This document shows, one piece after another, positions 1 to 8,758 of a DNA stretch of 49,717 nucleotides. The DNA comes from Natrialbaceae archaeon. GTDB taxonomy: Archaea; Halobacteriota; Halobacteria; Halobacteriales; Natrialbaceae. The stretch covers positions 1-49,717 of the forward strand of contig PWMF01000046.1 of assembly GCA_003559215.1 (NCBI GenBank), in the 5' to 3' direction. The notes below the pieces were generated by a model that searched no databases, was not told where the DNA came from, and saw only the letters and a program-made list of their open reading frames with translations. Both the position numbers and the translations under genes were made by a program. Positions within the stretch are counted from its first letter, which is position 1. Each line of letters opens with the position of its first letter.

Positions 1-1
1 C

Positions 2-640
2 CTCTCGAGCCAGTCGGCCCGCGTCGGGATGATCTGGCTCGTCGCGATCGTCGGCGGCGCGGCGGGGCTGGCGGCGTACACGATCGGCGCCCGGGTCGCG
101 GCGATCGCGTTCGTCCCCGCCATCGGGCTTCAACAGGCCGCACAGAGCATGGTCGGGCAGAACCTCGGTGCCGAGCGCCCCGAGCGAGCGCGGCGGACGA
201 CGTGGGTCGGGGTCGTCATCGCGAGCGTCGGCCTCACCGCGGTCGGCGCCGTCCAGTGGGCGATCCCGGAGACGCTGTCGGTGCTGTTCGTTCCCGACGC
301 AAGCCCGGCGGAGGCCGAACTCGCTGCGGAGTACCTGCGGATCCTGGCGTACGGCTACTGGGCGATCGGCGCCACCTACCTCCTCCAGGCCGGATTCAAC
401 GGCGCCCGGCGAACGCGAACGAGCCTGGTCGCGACGCTGTTTCAGTACTGGGTCGTCCGGCTGCCCGTCGCGCTCGCCGGCGCCTACCTGCTCGGACTGG
501 GCGTCGTCGGTATCTTCTGGGGCGTCACGATCTCGAATATCGTCGCCGCGCTGGGACTCGGCGCGTACTACTGGCACGAGACCGAGACGGGGATGAACGC
601 CCGCGCAGTCGAAACCGCGAGCTCCGAGGCGGCGGACTGA
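2..640 (+). CDS. MATE-family multidrug/Na+ efflux transporter, C-terminal part (5' end outside window)
   Basis: Membrane exporter that would use an ion gradient to expel organic cations or drugs. The reading frame is open from base 2, so the gene starts before the window; the visible ATG at 29 is internal. About 210 residues remain, with six hydrophobic stretches and the MATE second-half signature VGQNLGAERPERA near the start. FNGARRTRTSL and the final hydrophobic pair match the C-terminal half of the family. It ends in an acidic tail, and a separate promoter for the next gene follows. Family assignment is firm; substrate is unknown. Confidence 0.88.
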   Translation, partial: LSSQSARVGMIWLVAIVGGAAGLAAYTIGARVAAIAFVPAIGLQQAAQSMVGQNLGAERPERARRTTWVGVVIASVGLTAVGAVQWAIPETLSVLFVPDASPAEAELAAEYLRILAYGYWAIGATYLLQAGFNGARRTRTSLVATLFQYWVVRLPVALAGAYLLGLGVVGIFWGVTISNIVAALGLGAYYWHETETGMNARAVETASSEAAD

Positions 641-781
641 GACGGACTGCTGTAACGATGTCCCGGCGCGACCGCAGAACGGGTCCCGATCGGGCCGGAA
701 ACGACGTACAGCAGACCGTATGAGTCGATCTGCCCCCATTGGCGCGACAGTTTTACGGCAGCGAGCCGAGTAGCTCCCGAT

Positions 782-1300
782 ATGTCCCCCTCGACGCCGG
801 ACTGGCTCCACCTCTCGGACGACGAACGAATCGTCTGGGAGAGTCGCCCCCACCCGATCACGATGGGTGCCAGGCTCCCTGCCGCGCTGTTGCTCGTCCT
901 CGGCGGCTTCGTGATCGCCGGCTGGACGGCGACCGGCGGTACCGGGCTGCTCACGTACGTCGGAGTCGCGCTCGCGGTCGTCGGCGTCGCCACAGCGCTC
1001 GTCCAGTACGCGTTCTGGCGCAACACTCACTACGTGATCACCTCCGCGGAACTGTACAAGAAACGCGGCGTCGTCTCGAGGGACGTCACCCAGTTCCGGC
1101 TCGATCGGGTCCAGAACACGACCTTGGAGCAGGACGCGGTCGGTCGGCTGTTCGGCTACGGCAACCTGACGGTGTACACCGCCGGCTCCGGCGACCCGGA
1201 GCTTACCTTCGAACGGACGCCCCGGCCCGAGCGCGCCGGCAGCGCGCTCTCCGACCAACTCAACAGGGCTGTCGACGGCGGCCGACCGCGAACGCCGTAG
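782..1300 (+). CDS. PH domain-containing membrane protein (bPH2/YdbS-like)
   Basis: A 172-residue protein with two adjacent hydrophobic segments (about residues 28-48 and 55-75) followed by a bacterial-type pleckstrin-homology domain containing HYVITSAELYKKRGVVS and the RLDRVQNTTLEQD stretch typical of the YdbS/DUF304 family. Such proteins sit in the cytoplasmic membrane and their biochemical role is not known. A TATA-like element (cagttttacgg, 747-757) lies about 30 nt before the ATG, fitting a nearly leaderless mRNA. The helicase follows on the same strand with its own promoter-like sequence. Confidence 0.8.
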   Translation: MSPSTPDWLHLSDDERIVWESRPHPITMGARLPAALLLVLGGFVIAGWTATGGTGLLTYVGVALAVVGVATALVQYAFWRNTHYVITSAELYKKRGVVSRDVTQFRLDRVQNTTLEQDAVGRLFGYGNLTVYTAGSGDPELTFERTPRPERAGSALSDQLNRAVDGGRPRTP

Positions 1301-1375
1301 TCGTCGAGCGCCGACGCGGACCTCCGGAGTCGGCGAAGGAAACGCCTTTTGCCCGTCGCTCCCCGTCTCCGTCTG

Positions 1376-3790
1376 ATGGAGGTCGCCGAGGTTCTACCCG
1401 AGTTCGCCGACGCCTTCGCCTTCGAGGAGTTCAACCGGATGCAACGCGAGGCCCTGCCCGCGCTGCTCGAGTCCGAGGCAAACGTGGTCGCGAGCGCGCA
1501 GACGGCCTCCGGCAAGACCGCCCTCGCCGAACTGGCGATCTGCAAGACGCTGGCCGACGGCGGTACCGCGCTGTTTATCGCCCCGATGCGGGCCCTGACC
1601 AACGAGAAGGAAGACGACTGGGACCGCTTCGAGGATCTCGGCTACTCGGTGTACGTCGTCACCGGCGAGCGCGACCTGAACCCGCGACGGGCGCGCCACG
1701 CGGACATCCTCGTGATGACCCCCGAGAAGCTGGACTCGGCGACCCGGAAACACGACTCGAGGCGGTACGACTTCGTCACCGACATCGACGTCTGCGTCAT
1801 CGACGAGGTTCATCTGCTCGACGCCGACAGACGGGGGTCGGTGCTCGAGGTGACGATCTCCCGCCTGCGGCGGCTCTGCGATCCGCGGGTCGTCGCGCTC
1901 TCGGCGACGATGCCCAACGTCGACGACGTCGCGGCCTGGCTCGACGCTCCCGAGGAGGCGACGTTCGAGTTCGGCGAGGAGTACCGTCCGGTCGAACTCA
2001 ACGCCGGCGTCAAGACCTACACCCACGGCGACAACGCCTTCGCCGACAAGTACCGCCGGCTCTACCGCGCGCTGGATCTCGCCGAACCACACCTCCGCGA
2101 GGACGGTCAGTCGCTGGTGTTCGTCTCCTCCCGCCAGGACACCGTTCGGGCGGCCGAGAAGGCCAGAGACGAAATCGCCGAGCGGGATATTCCGATGGGG
2201 GCCCGAGGCGACTACGACTTCCACACCGAGGCCCAGGAACTCGAGAACGACACCCTGCGTAACTCCGTGCTCGACGGCGTCGCCTTCCACCACGCCGGCC
2301 TCTCGAAGAACGACCGCGACCTCGTCGAGGCGTGGTTCAAGCAGGGACACGTCGAACTGCTGTTCTCGACCTCGACGCTCGCCTGGGGCGTCAACCTCCC
2401 CGCCCGTTGCGTCGTGATCAGGGATACGAAGCTCCACGACCCGCTCGAGGGCGAGGTCGACATGAGCCCGCTGGACGTCCTGCAGATGCTCGGGCGGGCG
2501 GGTCGGCCGGGGTACGACGACGTCGGCTACGGCTGGGTCGTCTGCGATACGGCCGAGGCCGACAAGTACCGCCGACTGCTGCGCGACGGGAAGGAGATCG
2601 AGTCCCGCCTCGCCGAGACCCTCGAGACCCACCTCAACGCCGAGATCGCGATGGGGACGATCACCGACCTCGAGGACGTGATGGACTGGCTCGAGACGAC
2701 CTTCTACTACGTTCGCGGCCAGTCCAAACCCGAGGAGTACGACTTTCCGAACCTCCGTCAGCGCGTCCGGGACTGCCTCGAGGGGCTCGTCGATCGGGGG
2801 TTCGTCGCGATGGGCGAGTCCGGCGACCTCTCGATCGAGGCGACCCCCCGCGGGGTGCTCGCCTCGAAGTACTACCTCCGGCTGGAGACCGCAGCCGCCT
2901 TCGCCGCGCTCTGCGATCGGGCGAGCGGGGGCGACACTCTCGGGCCCGACGACCTGCTCGAGGCCGTCGCGAGCGCCGCGGAGTTCGACTCGGTGTCGGC
3001 CCGTCAGAACGAGCGCGACGCGATCAGCGCCGTGCTCGTCGGTCAGGAGACGGGCGACCTCGAGGCGGGCCAGCGGAAGGTGCTTGCAATTTTGCGCGGG
3101 GCCGCCAGCGGCTCGGTCCCCCCGGAGCTCAGAAGCGACGCCTGGGTCATCAGGCAGAACGCGACTCGCCTGCTCTCGGCGCTGGGTGCCTTCCTCGACC
3201 GGCTGGCGGACCCACACGCGGCGAACCTCGCGAAGCGGGTCGAGGCCCGGGTCGAAAACGGCGTCGCCGAGGACGCCGTCGGGCTCACCGCGATCGACGG
3301 CGTCGGCCCTGGACGGGCGAGCAAGCTCTCGGCGGAGGGGCTGTCGACCCCGGGTGACGTCGTCGGCGCCGGGGTCGCCGGGCTCGTCGACGCCGGACTC
3401 TCGGAGGGCGTCGCCGAAGGCGTCTACGAGGGCGCCCAGTCGCTACCCGCGGCCGAACTCGAGTGGGGCGCGTTCCCGGAAACGATCGAGGCCGGAGAGA
3501 ACGACGTCGCGGAAGTCACCGTGCGAAACGTCGGCGAGCCCGCGCGGGCGGGAATTCGGGTCACGGTCAACGTTCGAGAGGGTGACACTCTCTCGAGCCA
3601 GTCGGGAACGAACGTTCCCGACGGCGGAGTCGAGATGACGAGCACGAGCACCTACCTGCGCGAGACGGAGACGGTTCCGGTCGGCGTCTTCGGCGCCGAT
3701 GCCGACGCTCTCGAGTTCCGCGTCAGCGTCGCTTTCCCCGAGGAGCCGCTGGTTCCCCTCGAGGAGCGCCGAACGGTCGAGGTCCGCTGA
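1376..3790 (+). CDS. Ski2-like DEAD/DEAH-box superfamily 2 helicase
   Basis: ATP-dependent nucleic-acid helicase of about 804 residues. Visible motifs in order: Q-motif region FNRMQREALPALL, Walker A ASAQTASGKTALAE, DEVH (VIDEVHLLD), SAT (ALSATMPN), the second RecA domain with FVSSRQDT, AFHHAGLSKNDR and FSTSTLAWGVNLPA, and motif VI QMLGRAGRPGYDD. A winged-helix/ratchet region follows, then a helix-hairpin-helix (IDGVGPGRASKL) and a C-terminal beta-rich domain. This is the Hel308/Ski2 layout with an extra C-terminal domain, seen in haloarchaeal paralogues of Hel308. The ATG at 1376 is preferred over an upstream start at 1349 because cgccttttgccc (1342-1352) is a TATA-like element 29 nt before it. 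Role in repair or RNA metabolism cannot be told from sequence. Confidence 0.88.
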   Translation: MEVAEVLPEFADAFAFEEFNRMQREALPALLESEANVVASAQTASGKTALAELAICKTLADGGTALFIAPMRALTNEKEDDWDRFEDLGYSVYVVTGERDLNPRRARHADILVMTPEKLDSATRKHDSRRYDFVTDIDVCVIDEVHLLDADRRGSVLEVTISRLRRLCDPRVVALSATMPNVDDVAAWLDAPEEATFEFGEEYRPVELNAGVKTYTHGDNAFADKYRRLYRALDLAEPHLREDGQSLVFVSSRQDTVRAAEKARDEIAERDIPMGARGDYDFHTEAQELENDTLRNSVLDGVAFHHAGLSKNDRDLVEAWFKQGHVELLFSTSTLAWGVNLPARCVVIRDTKLHDPLEGEVDMSPLDVLQMLGRAGRPGYDDVGYGWVVCDTAEADKYRRLLRDGKEIESRLAETLETHLNAEIAMGTITDLEDVMDWLETTFYYVRGQSKPEEYDFPNLRQRVRDCLEGLVDRGFVAMGESGDLSIEATPRGVLASKYYLRLETAAAFAALCDRASGGDTLGPDDLLEAVASAAEFDSVSARQNERDAISAVLVGQETGDLEAGQRKVLAILRGAASGSVPPELRSDAWVIRQNATRLLSALGAFLDRLADPHAANLAKRVEARVENGVAEDAVGLTAIDGVGPGRASKLSAEGLSTPGDVVGAGVAGLVDAGLSEGVAEGVYEGAQSLPAAELEWGAFPETIEAGENDVAEVTVRNVGEPARAGIRVTVNVREGDTLSSQSGTNVPDGGVEMTSTSTYLRETETVPVGVFGADADALEFRVSVAFPEEPLVPLEERRTVEVR

Positions 3791-3791
3791 G

Positions 3792-4025
3792 CTACTTCTT
3801 GTGCGTGAAGATGACCGCCTGGCCGTCGGCGGACCCGATACAGAGATCGAGTTGCTGCGAGAGGTTGAGGCTCGTCGGGTTCTCCTTGCAGACGACGAGG
3901 TCGTCGAACTGGACGTCACAGGCGGGACAGGAAACCGCGACCGTGTTCTGGTAGCTCTTGATCGCCTGGTTCTCCTCGCGAAGGGTCAACGATGCGGCGA
4001 GTTCGTCGAGGTCGATCTCGTCCAT
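3792..4025 (-). CDS. Small CPxC protein, haloarchaeal (formerly called flagella cluster protein)
   Basis: A 77-residue acidic protein with one CPAC motif near residue 33 and a second Cys (VVCKEN) a dozen residues later, which may bind a metal. The C-terminal half is beta-rich and contains SADGQAVIFTHKK. It resembles a haloarchaeal family that databases have called flagella cluster protein, though no flagellar genes are nearby, so the name says nothing about function. It converges on the helicase, whose stop lies 2 nt from its own. A TATA-like gattttatagg about 28 nt before the ATG supports the start. Confidence 0.7.
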   Translation of the reverse strand: MDEIDLDELAASLTLREENQAIKSYQNTVAVSCPACDVQFDDLVVCKENPTSLNLSQQLDLCIGSADGQAVIFTHKK

Positions 4026-4123
4026 ACCTCCACTTTCGAGCGGGTGCCTATAAAATCAGGCAGGATAATCATCGATCATCCGGTTCCTGTCGGCCGATCG
4101 GTACCCAGCCGGGGCGACGACGG

Positions 4124-4780
4124 CTACGCCTCCTCGACGAGCTCGAGGACCGCCTCCCGAACTTCGGCCGGCCTGTCGGCGGTCCGATCGGCCGGCGAGT
4201 AGTCAATGTCGCCGTGGGCGTCGATCCGGTAGGCGACGACGACCGTGCCCGCGCGGTCGGCGGCCTCGATACCGTTTTCGGAGTCCTCGACGACGACGCA
4301 CTCGGAAGCGGGAACGCCGACCTCGTCGGCCGCGTACTCGAAGACGTCCGGCTCGGGCTTGCTGTCGCCGTCGATCTCCTCGGCACTGATCACCTCGTCG
4401 AACTCCCCCTCGAGTTCGAAGCGCTCTATGACCATCCCGATCCAGTCGTGGGGCGAGGAGGAGACCACGGCCGTCGGCACGCCCCGCTCGTCGAGTTCGG
4501 CGAGCAGGTCGTGGGTCCCCTCGAGCAGTTCGACGCGCTCGGTGTAGAGCTCCTCAGCCGCTTCCTTGAACCACTGGATGTACTCGTCGCGGGAGATGGC
4601 GGTGCCGTACTCCTCCTCGAGATAGTCGTAGATCTCGGCATAGTTCATCCCGCTGACCTCGGCGACGTCGACGTCCTCGTCGGGGACGGCCGCGGGGAGG
4701 ATCTCCTCGCGCTGGAACTCGACCCAGTAGTCCTCGGAGTTGACGAGCACGCCGTCCATGTCGAACAAGACTGCATTCAT
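4124..4780 (-). CDS. HAD-superfamily hydrolase (beta-phosphoglucomutase/phosphatase-like)
   Basis: A 218-residue haloacid-dehalogenase-fold enzyme, likely a small-molecule phosphatase or phosphomutase. Motif I FDMDGVLVNSE gives the nucleophile Asp and acid/base Asp at residues 7 and 9. A helical cap follows (about 20-90). Motif II is VVSSSPHDW, motif III is the Lys of SKPEPDVFEYAA, and motif IV is VVVEDSENGIEAA. The cap type and KPEPD motif fit the beta-phosphoglucomutase/GS1 subgroup; the substrate cannot be read from the sequence. GGAGGT directly precedes the ATG and a TATA-like ggctatacg sits about 30 nt upstream. Confidence 0.87.
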   Translation of the reverse strand: MNAVLFDMDGVLVNSEDYWVEFQREEILPAAVPDEDVDVAEVSGMNYAEIYDYLEEEYGTAISRDEYIQWFKEAAEELYTERVELLEGTHDLLAELDERGVPTAVVSSSPHDWIGMVIERFELEGEFDEVISAEEIDGDSKPEPDVFEYAADEVGVPASECVVVEDSENGIEAADRAGTVVVAYRIDAHGDIDYSPADRTADRPAEVREAVLELVEEA

Positions 4781-5073
4781 GTACCTCCGGCTACCGGCGA
4801 CGGACGTATAGCCGTTTGGCCGTCACACGGACGCCTTCGATCGTCGTAACGTAGACGGCCGACAGAGACGTCCGTTCAGCGAGCGAGGTCTCTTACGGTC
4901 GGATAGTAGCACGGTCCGTAACTGGGGGTGAAGCTCAGGATAGTACTGACAGGACTGTGGGCAGATCGGTATCGAGTGTTACGGCCGCCGTCGACCAGTC
5001 TACGTGTAGCAATTCTCACAGCACAGGAACTCCCCTACGGTATTTTTCTCGGGCGAGATGATTTCCCGGTAGA

Positions 5074-5385
5074 ATGAGTGACTCACAGCCCTCGACCAAA
5101 GAGCAGACCCGTACTCCCCCAGCCGAAGCCACGGAGGCCACAGGGAAGGTCGATGCCCGTGCGCTCGGCCTCTCGGCCGGTATCATCTGGGGTGCAGCGG
5201 TTGCCTTCCTGGAACTGGCAGCTGGGACGAGATACGGAGAGCGCTGGCGACTGTTGCTGGCAGACCTCTACCCCGGATACAGTTCCGAACCGGGCGATCT
5301 CGTTTGGGGGACGGTTATAGGGTTCGTCGATGCGTTCGTCCTTGGATACCTGTTCGGGCGGCTCTACAACCGGCTGGCGAAGTGA
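5074..5385 (+). CDS. Small two-helix membrane protein (holin-like in database naming)
   Basis: A 103-residue protein with a polar 30-residue N-terminus and two hydrophobic helices, one near residues 32-50 (LSAGIIWGAAVAFLELA) and one near 76-97 (VIGFVDAFVLGYLFGRLYN). Similar haloarchaeal proteins are named bacteriophage holin, but no phage genes surround it and lysis is not implied. TATA-like cggtatttttctcg (5039-5052) lies about 28 nt before the ATG. The preceding 290 bp (4781-5073) hold the divergent promoters and nothing else I recognise. Function unknown. Confidence 0.7.
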   Translation: MSDSQPSTKEQTRTPPAEATEATGKVDARALGLSAGIIWGAAVAFLELAAGTRYGERWRLLLADLYPGYSSEPGDLVWGTVIGFVDAFVLGYLFGRLYNRLAK

Positions 5386-5449
5386 TCTGTCACTCGGATC
5401 GTTCTCTCCGTCCCCTCCACTCCGACAGGCTCGACACCCGGATTTACAA

Positions 5450-6100
5450 CTACTGTTGGCCGAAGACCTCGCCCCGGCGCTCGTGTTCCATCTCGGTCGC
5501 AACGGTGTCGGCGATCTCGGCACCGAACTCCCGCTCGAGCAGCCACAGCGCCAGGTCGATCCCGGCCGTGACACCACCGGCGGTGAGGACGTCACCGTCG
5601 TCCGCGTGCCTACCGGCACGCTCCGGACTGGCGGCGGTAGCCGCCCCGTCGACGACGCGTTCTTCGACGACGTTCGCGGCGAACTCCTCGAGGTCCTCGA
5701 GCGCGTCGTGGTGGGTCGTCGCGGGCCGACCCTCGAGCAGCCCCGCTTCGGCGAGGATCATCGCCCCGGTACAGACCGAGGCGACCGTTGCACCCCCCGC
5801 GAACCGGTCGGCGACGGCGTCCGGAACCGCGCCGTCGTCGACGACGGTCCGCACCCCGCCGTCGTCGGTCGTCCACCCTCCGCCGGGGACGACGAGCAGG
5901 TCGGGATCCCCGAGGGTTCCGTCGGGCTCCACCCGGAGCCCGTGGCTCGCCGCGACGAGTCCGTCATCCTCGAGTGTGACCAACCGGACCTCGAGGGAAG
6001 CGCCGGCCTCGCGGCCGTTCTCGAGGACCTCGTAGGGCCCGATCGCGTCGAGTTCGTCGAAGCCGTCGAACAGCAGGATCTCCGCGGTAACGTCGGCCAT
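5450..6100 (-). CDS. DJ-1/PfpI-family protein (isonitrile hydratase-like subgroup)
   Basis: A 216-residue class I glutamine-amidotransferase-fold protein. It starts with the subgroup signature ILLFDGFDELDAIGPYEVL, then LLVVPGGGW, the nucleophile elbow ASVCTGAMILAEAGLLEG with its Cys near residue 113, and the THHDAL His. GGVTAGIDLALWLLE near the C-terminus is also typical. Relatives include isonitrile hydratases and the sensor half of AraC-type regulators; no DNA-binding domain is fused here. It lies 51 bp after the YbhN-like gene on the same strand and may be its operon partner. The true substrate is unknown. Confidence 0.85.
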   Translation of the reverse strand: MADVTAEILLFDGFDELDAIGPYEVLENGREAGASLEVRLVTLEDDGLVAASHGLRVEPDGTLGDPDLLVVPGGGWTTDDGGVRTVVDDGAVPDAVADRFAGGATVASVCTGAMILAEAGLLEGRPATTHHDALEDLEEFAANVVEERVVDGAATAASPERAGRHADDGDVLTAGGVTAGIDLALWLLEREFGAEIADTVATEMEHERRGEVFGQQ

Positions 6101-6151
6101 ACGTGATACGTTCGCTCCGTCGGGGAAACGTATTTCGTCGGAGCGCGTCGG

Positions 6152-7183
6152 CTACCACCACAGCGACAGCGCGATCGCCGCGACGGCCCCGACGACGACC
6201 GACAACCAGTAGGCGACGACCCGATAGAGGAGTCCGATCGCGAGCGCGGTCGCGGCGCCGACAGGGGTGAGGAGCGCGAGCACCCCCGCGATAGTGAGCT
6301 CGACGCCGCCGAGACCGCCGGGTGTCGGGGTTAGAAAGCCGACTTTCGAGAGCGCAACCGCGAGGACCGCCACCGCGAGCGAAATCGGCTCGCCCATCGC
6401 CAGCGCGGTCAGGTACAGCGGGAGTGCGAACAGGAACCACGCGAGATGACCGATCGCGAGCACGGCGAGCAGCGTGGCTCGATCGGCGGAGATCGTCTCG
6501 AGAGTCCGGTAGAACCCCTCGAGTCGATCCCGCACGTTTTCGGGCCGAAACGACCGAGCGAGTGACGGGCGGACCGACTCGAGGAGGCGTCGGATCGGAG
6601 CGGCGACGGCGAGAAGCGTCCGTTCGACGACGTCGCGACGCACCCAGAGCAGGACTGCGATAGCGACGACGGCCCCGACCGTTCCCAGAAACGCCACCGC
6701 ATACGTCCGAACGGAGCCGGTGACTCGCCAGCCGACGAACAGGTACGCGAGCCCGAAGCCGCCGAACGTGTAGTACGGCAGGTAGTTGACGAAGATCCCC
6801 CCGACGATCGCGGCGAGTCCTTCCTCGTATTCGACGTCCGAACGCTGCGCGAGGACGTAGGCGACGCCCGGCGGAGCCACGACCTGTCCGTACGGCGTGA
6901 CGTACTTCGCGAACCGCGTCGCGAGGTAGAGTCCCAGGATCGGGGTGAACGGACCGTCGTACCCGGCGGAGCCGAGCACGCGGTTCCACACCGCGCCCCG
7001 CAGCGACAGACAGCCGACCATCGCCGCGAATCCGAGCGCGTAGATCGGGAGCTCAGCCCGAGAGGCCGCGACCAGCACGTCCTCGTGGCCGAACGCGCCG
7101 ACCAGGACGACGAGCAACGCGACGGCGATCGCAAACGCTGCCGCAGCGCGCGCAACGTCGACCTCGGTATCGAACTCCGTCAT
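6152..7183 (-). CDS. YbhN/lysylphosphatidylglycerol-synthase-like integral membrane protein
   Basis: A 343-residue polytopic membrane protein with about eight hydrophobic helices. Family features are SLRGAVWNRVLGSAG in the second helix region, LYLATRFAKYVTPYGQVVAPPGVAYVLA, the C-terminal FLTPTPGGLGGVELTIAGVL and LLYRVVAYWLSVVVGA. These match the UPF0104/flippase-like domain of YbhN and the MprF transmembrane part, thought to move lipids or lipid-linked sugars. The soluble aminoacyl-transferase domain of MprF is absent. It sits 65 bp after the inositol-phosphatase gene, which would suit a phosphoinositol-lipid link, but that is inference. Confidence 0.83.
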   Translation of the reverse strand: MTEFDTEVDVARAAAAFAIAVALLVVLVGAFGHEDVLVAASRAELPIYALGFAAMVGCLSLRGAVWNRVLGSAGYDGPFTPILGLYLATRFAKYVTPYGQVVAPPGVAYVLAQRSDVEYEEGLAAIVGGIFVNYLPYYTFGGFGLAYLFVGWRVTGSVRTYAVAFLGTVGAVVAIAVLLWVRRDVVERTLLAVAAPIRRLLESVRPSLARSFRPENVRDRLEGFYRTLETISADRATLLAVLAIGHLAWFLFALPLYLTALAMGEPISLAVAVLAVALSKVGFLTPTPGGLGGVELTIAGVLALLTPVGAATALAIGLLYRVVAYWLSVVVGAVAAIALSLWW

Positions 7184-7248
7184 GAGTCAGAGGGCATCGA
7201 GTCGGGTCCCGGTTCGCCGTGACCGAGAGACGAACCGCGAGCGGAAGG

Positions 7249-8034
7249 TCAGTTTCGGTCCAGGACGTCCCGGGGAACCTCGACGAGCGCCTCGAACACC
7301 GCGTCGTTGCCGGCGCCGACGAACCAGTCCTGGCCGCTCGCGGTCTCGAGCCCGCTCTCGCGGGCGAACAGTTCCCCGAGCAACTGTTCCTCCGCGTCGG
7401 GCCGGTAGCAGACGATCCCGTCCAGTCGGCCGCGGGCGAGCAGTCCCCAGTGGACCGTCGGCGACCAGCTTTCGAGGCGGCGCTTGCACCGGTTCTCGAT
7501 CCCCCGGTTGATCCGCTCCGAGACCGCGGCGCGGTCGGGCTCGAGCTTGACGTCGTGGCCGATGACCGAGGCGACGGTCGCCGTCGACGGCGCCGCGTCG
7601 ACCTCGGCGTCGACGGGTCGACCGTCGTACCTGACACCCGAACCGCGTCGGCCGACGTAGAGATCCTCGAGCAGCGGGACATAGACGACGCCGAGAACGG
7701 GCTCCCCGCCCTCGAGCACCGTTACCGCCGTCGCGAAGGCGGGAAGTCCCGACTCAAAGTTGTTCGTCCCGTCGAGGGGGTCGACGAGCCACTCGTAGGC
7801 GCCGTCCCCCTCGTGATAGCCCGATTCCTCGGCGCGGAGCGGATGATCGGGAAACCGCGAGCGGATCACCTCGAGCATCCGCTCCTCCGAGCCGGTGTCG
7901 GCGCTGGATTTTACGTCGTGGGCGAGCCGATCGACGTCCGTGTCGCCGGCACGGTACGCCTCGCGGAGGTATCGTCCACCGACGGTGCAGGCCTCGATCG
8001 CGGTCGCCTCGAGTTCCGAGAGGGACGGCTCCAT
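7249..8034 (-). CDS. Inositol monophosphatase/FBPase-superfamily phosphatase
   Basis: About 261 residues from the ATG at 8034; the 24 residues that the open frame adds upstream are not family-like. Metal-site motifs are LRAEESG and WLVDPLDGTNNFESG (DPLDGT). The C-terminal third has LLARGRLDGIVCYRPDAEEQLLGELF, where the usual WDxAAG is altered to PDAEEQ but keeps the Asp. The family hydrolyses inositol-1-phosphate, fructose-1,6-bisphosphate or NADP-type phosphates with Mg2+. Specificity cannot be fixed here, and the altered third motif hints at a non-standard substrate. It lies upstream of the YbhN-like gene on the same strand. Confidence 0.83.
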   Translation of the reverse strand: MEPSLSELEATAIEACTVGGRYLREAYRAGDTDVDRLAHDVKSSADTGSEERMLEVIRSRFPDHPLRAEESGYHEGDGAYEWLVDPLDGTNNFESGLPAFATAVTVLEGGEPVLGVVYVPLLEDLYVGRRGSGVRYDGRPVDAEVDAAPSTATVASVIGHDVKLEPDRAAVSERINRGIENRCKRRLESWSPTVHWGLLARGRLDGIVCYRPDAEEQLLGELFARESGLETASGQDWFVGAGNDAVFEALVEVPRDVLDRN

Positions 8035-8149
8035 GGTTCGAACGAGTCGGCCAGCCGGCAGTTGAACGTTCGGGTTCGGCTCGCTCGGGAAACGTCCTCG
8101 CGGCACCCCCGACGCGCAGGAACCGGCCGCGAGGACGTCCGATTCCGAA

Positions 8150-8269
8150 TCACCGGGTCGTCTCGGTCGCTCGCGATCGAGGGCCGCTGATTCCGAAAAA
8201 GATCCCGAGGGGGAGTGCCAGCACGACCGTCCAGAAGATGGCGACGAGCAGCGAGACGGGAACGCTCAT
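8150..8269 (-). CDS. 39-residue single-pass membrane protein
   Basis: Begins MSVPVSLLVAIFWTVVLALP and continues LGIFFGISG before a short polar tail RSRATETTR, so one transmembrane helix covers about residues 4-27. The ATG overlaps the stop of the upstream zinc-ribbon frame as ATGA (8266-8269), the usual sign of translational coupling. That overlap is the main reason to believe it is a gene despite its size. It lies 115 bp before the phosphatase gene on the same strand. No known family; possibly a membrane anchor or partner for the zinc-ribbon peptide. Confidence 0.6.
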   Translation of the reverse strand: MSVPVSLLVAIFWTVVLALPLGIFFGISGPRSRATETTR

Positions 8270-8427
8270 CGATCCCTCTCTCGCTCGCGGTAACTGAAGC
8301 TACCGCACGCACACTGTTTCCCGGCGATCGGCAGGAGCGTCCCGTCGTTCAGCAGTCGGGCGGCGACGGGTCAGGTACAGTTCTCGCAGATCGCGACCGT
8401 CTTCGGACGCTCGTGTAGCGAAGCCAT
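8266..8427 (-). pseudogene. Small zinc-ribbon protein interrupted by an in-frame TGA
   Basis: From ATG 8427 the frame reads MASLHERPKTVAICENCT, meets TGA at 8371-8373, then continues in the same frame with PVAARLLNDGTLLPIAG and KQCACGSFSYRERE to a TGA at 8266-8268. Ignoring the internal stop, this is a 53-residue zinc ribbon with CxxC (CENC) and CxC (CACG) knuckles. Its final stop forms an ATGA overlap with the next gene, so the downstream half still looks constrained. The sense codon was probably one substitution from TGA (CGA, GGA or TGG). A recent nonsense mutation or a base-call error are the simplest readings. Selenocysteine or readthrough is unlikely in haloarchaea. Confidence 0.6.
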
Positions 8428-8758
8428 CGTCCCGCTCGAGCGTACCGCGGGAAGCGACATGAACGCTGCTAGGAGGGGACGCTTCGCCTCCGGAGCGCTA
8501 CGTCGGTCTCGGTACCTCGTCAAATATGTAGCGCTCGTAGCGGAGTAGCGACGGCGTTCGAGAGTGGATGCTCGATCGCGCTCTCGAGTCTGCAGCAATT
8601 ACTTGACCTCTCGACTCGAGACACAGACAGATGCGACGACGGGGGACGCGACGAGTTCGGTGTCGAACGAACGGAAGGATGCTCGCCCGATCGAACGGGC
8701 GAGAGATGGACCGAAGACGGCGCCGTTGGCGACCGACGGAAACCGCGCCGAGGACTCG
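8428..8758. other. Intergenic stretch with promoter-like element and palindrome
   Basis: No convincing gene. It contains a TATA-like aaatatgt at 8522-8529 oriented for the plus-strand gene, which would give an unusually long (about 200 nt) 5' leader. It also has a perfect inverted repeat, CTCGCCCG (8682-8689) with CGGGCGAG (8696-8703), separated by six bases. A GTG at 8564 keeps the frame of the downstream gene open, but the added 65 residues are basic and look like non-coding translation. Confidence 0.5.

Noticed and set aside
1394..3217. 607-codon open frame antisense to the helicase
   Set aside because: Mirror of a high-GC gene; the translation has long Val/Glu/Leu/Gly runs with no domain and no promoter.
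5074..5385. Prophage remnant, because of the holin-like name
   Set aside because: Only a two-helix membrane protein; no phage structural, lysis or integrase genes nearby.
8371..8373. TGA as selenocysteine in the zinc-ribbon frame
   Set aside because: Haloarchaea are not known to use selenocysteine, the codon is not at a redox Cys position, and no SECIS-like structure was seen.
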